Source: Schistosoma haematobium (lineage: Eukaryota > Platyhelminthes > Trematoda > Strigeidida > Schistosomatidae). From it: a stretch of DNA of 64,000 nt. The number at the start of each line of letters is the position of its first letter. Position 1 is the first letter of the stretch. The position numbers and the translations under genes are program-made. The notes beneath the pieces were generated by a model that was given only the letters and a program-made list of their open reading frames with translations, was not told where the DNA came from and made no database searches. This document shows, one piece after another, positions 60,976 to 64,000 of the stretch. The DNA is taken from contig NC_067200.1 of assembly GCF_000699445.3 (NCBI RefSeq), positions 14,886,510 to 14,950,509 on the forward strand. The letters run 5' to 3'.

Positions 60976-61794
60976 ACGAGGTCTGACTGTGATGAATAAC
61001 GTTACTTTGGCTTATTTTGATGTTTTTAGATTCATTATATCGAATCTCACCTTATTTGCTGCTCTGACTCGATGCAGTTTTTTATATGGGTTCCATCTTG
61101 AGTGAAATTTCACATTGATGTGTATATCTTATGCTGAGATTTCGATAGTGTTTTGAACATACAGTATTGATAGAAGTACTCATATTATTGGTATCGTTTA
61201 CTATGGACATCAAATTGATGTTGTTTGATTAGAATTAATTTAAGACAACATATTATTATGGTTCTACGTTTAATGTACAGTTCCTCTTCAGTTGAGATTT
61301 TTGAGGTGAATTAAGGGTTATCACACTCCGTTTGACATTGTTAATTTCAATCATACAGCACAAACAATTCTTAATGTTGAAAGAGTATTTCTTGTGTCTA
61401 TTTACCCCTACCGTGAGTTTTATGTTAACATGAATATTTGATCAAATGCAACAAGCAAAAGTTCAAATTATCAGCTTGGCAAATAGAGTTCTCATGAAAA
61501 TTTGACGAAGAATGAAAAGACCACAACGTTGACTATTTAAGAATCCCCAATGGTTTGTTAGCTCTAACTCTAAATGATTACTTCAGAATAAAAAAGATCA
61601 CTATGAATTTCTTACACTGTTCGGTTAGTGACTTGTATCTCTAAATAAATGCCGATCTGACATTTTCGCTCACTGAGTTGGATGATTGTGTTTGTCTTCC
61701 TCACAATTCACTTGCAGCATTTAAGTTTAAACAGATACTTGTGCTGAGGTCAATTAGGTATTGCCAGTTAATTGGTTTTGCTTCTTGTAGATAT

Positions 61795-61862
61795 CACACT
61801 TGTGTCTTAGTGGTCTTAACACTCGACTATCATTTAGTGAACAACAGATTCGATCCCATCTT
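61795..61862 (+). mobile_element. tRNA-like SINE head
   Basis: A-box-like TCTTAGTGGTCTTAACACTC and B-box-like GATTCGATCCC at tRNA-like spacing; no hammerhead follows. Probably a truncated Smα or related SINE. The 103-codon frame crossing it is spurious. Confidence 0.45.
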
Positions 61863-64000
61863 CACCTACTTACAGTTTGGACAACCAGTTAGTACCACTA
61901 ATCCTAGCGCATTTAGTGTAAATCAAAACAGGATGTATATACTTGTATTTCCTAAATTAATTTATGTAATAATTATTCTAAACTTGTAAAGTGAACACCT
62001 TATTTAATGCGCTTCAAACTGATAAATTTGAGTAATACATTTCGAAAACTCTGATCACATGTTTACCTGTTAAGTCGTTATGTATGAAAAATAAAAGGTC
62101 AACTGGACAAATCAAAAGGTAAGGGGTTAATAAATCGGTAATACTAGGGTAGGTTAAGGGTAAGGATAAAATGTTTTTGAACAAACAAAGGGGGCTTCAT
62201 TTTTCGTATAACCAAGGCTTCGATAAACCTTAGTATACCGCTCTTGAAAACATTCATGCAAAACTATTCTGTGATCTTTTTGACTATTGGGGTTCATGTT
62301 TTTGTAGTTATTTCTGTATGTATTCACCCAACCTTACTTGCAAATCGCGATTGCTCCTCTCCGTGTATGTGTTTTGACACATACATGTGAAATCATAGAT
62401 GCAATGGGATGTGACACAATCGCTTACATGCTGTTTAGGCTGTTTGGAAAACAAAGACACTGATATTTCGATAATGATGAGTTGGGCTGCACGCAGTGTC
62501 TTACTGATAAATAATTTAATTCTTTATATCAACGTGTGACTATTTGAGTCGCCTCTGAATTGGTAGAGCAATACAGACTCGTTTTTTCGGGTGCTTAAAA
62601 CGTCGTAGGTCTACTCATATTGCTACCTTTCCAACGGTTTATAAACTCCAATGAACAACCATCATTCATTAATGTTTCACCTAAGAGCTTTTTTTCCCTC
62701 AATAATATCCCTAATACAAATACGATTGATCCCATTGAATAAGCCCACGTTTGTACTGGATTTGACAGTGATTACGGAAAAAATTTTTATGTCGGCTGTG
62801 GTCACGATGCCAACAATAGTGGGAAAATAAGAGATGAAGAAAATGAGTGAGAACAAAGGTTAAAAAAGATATAAGGCATTGTTTTAGATTAGGAACGGAT
62901 ATACAAATCTTGCTACAAATAATTTCGAACGATATCTCCAGTACAATCAATGAGTATAGTGAAGTTTCTTTTTAGTTTTGGTTGACTCTAATGCTATAGG
63001 TGTCCACACACAGGAACTTCAATAAAATAATTTACAAAATATCTGGGTGGAGAAACAAAACGAGAAGCTTTAAAGACGTAAATATATTATGAAGATCGTC
63101 TCCAGAATCAATAATTCATCATGTTTTCTACTTCGTTAAGCGGTGTTGATTGCAAGGATAAATGATTATTTGGCAATCCCACTGTTTTGTTCGTCTAAAC
63201 TCGGAAGACCGAGTTATGATATTTTTGAATAGTTCACCTGATTTTTTAGAACTAACTCATTATTGCCTTTTGCTGGATATTTAAAGTGTTACGGACACTG
63301 ATCATTAGTCATTCACCTGCTTTTATTTTATAATAGCATTGATCTTTTGTCAGTCATAGAACATTGTATGATATTGTATTATTCATTTTAATCCCTTACG
63401 TAAAAATGTGTATCTCATTAAAATCATGAATGACAAACGGTTAGGTGTGAGTCTACTATTCTATATCTACAAAATAACCCGTAAAATTGGCCAGGTATAG
63501 GGCAGAGTACGTCATTTAAAATTGTAACATGTGATTGTTAAATCAAATCAAACCGTTAATGTTGGGGATGACTAATATGAAGTGTTAACTTGACTAAGCT
63601 TATACGTTAAATCAATTGTGAGATAAATGACTGATCAGAATAAGTATAGTCGACATGTTGTGAGAGAGAGAGAATAATGTAATTACAAACCCGAAATTAC
63701 GTAATATGTAAAATAATACGGAATAAGCAAGAATTAGTAGATAGGGTTGGATACTGATTAAATTTCTCAAAAAGGTTAGCAAGTTTAATAATAATAATAA
63801 TTACAACGGTAAGATGTGTGAATAAGGACATAAAAATGAACATGAGTCAAATTACGTCACCATATCATATTAACTAGTTAGCACCGAAGTTTGCTAGGTT
63901 AAAAGAGCGACTGAACATGTTTCTTTTGTATGCAAAGCTTTGGCAATTACTTCATCCGTCTGCAGGATTCTCAGCATAAGAAATGCCTAACATTGAACAA
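61863..64000. other. AT-rich DNA, nothing firmly recognised
   Basis: Short GA and AAT runs near 63665 and 63788. No credible exon, RNA gene or repeat boundary seen in the last 2.1 kb. Confidence 0.4.

Noticed and set aside
61678..61989. 103-codon plus-strand frame
   Set aside because: Runs through a tRNA-like SINE head and has no recognisable domain.

Overview
The window reads as nuclear DNA of a blood fluke (genus Schistosoma). Three lines of evidence point that way: Smα-type repeats that pair a tRNA-like promoter with a hammerhead ribozyme core, RTE-clade (SR2-like) retrotransposons, and an AT-rich intron/intergenic background with no bacterial gene layout. The species cannot be fixed from sequence alone. 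No complete protein-coding host gene is visible. Most long open frames are low-complexity shadows of repeats.

Left half (1-31707): a head-to-tail tandem array, all copies in one orientation, with 19 tRNA-Lys(UUU) genes on the minus strand at a spacing of 1679-1746 bp. Each unit is a composite: a GT-rich block, the tRNA gene, a CA-rich block, a 480-bp solo LTR bounded by TG...CA and a perfect 5-bp target duplication (CATAC), then an almost G-free pyrimidine tract ending in (CTT)n(CAT)n repeats of variable length. The array runs off the left edge and ends on the right inside the LTR of its last unit. The same LTR insertion is in every unit, so it preceded, or was spread by, amplification. The tRNA genes keep their A and B boxes but fall into three T-arm length classes (73, 72 and 71 nt); only two are canonical. 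None has a T4 terminator within several hundred bases downstream.

Middle (31.7-44.5 kb): a mobile-element graveyard. An off-array copy of the same LTR (33121-36827, plus orientation) is split by a full-length but mutated RTE retrotransposon (33207-36423, minus strand) with an 8-bp target duplication. About 325 bp of that LTR is almost identical to the array LTR while its flanks are diverged, which suggests gene conversion. At 38784-43078 lies a 4.3-kb foldback transposon with 2.06-kb inverted arms, a 172-bp centre and a perfect 9-bp target duplication, so it is probably Mutator-like. A smaller inverted-repeat element with 8-bp direct repeats follows (43575-44490).

Right part (44.5-64 kb): AT-rich, sparsely populated DNA with dispersed Smα/hammerhead copies (intact to decayed), a second truncated RTE copy with a deletion in its reverse transcriptase, a short retroposon with an 11-bp target duplication, a small MITE-like family, and a few weak candidate exons. 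The window is best read as a pol III gene array plus the transposon-rich DNA beside it.
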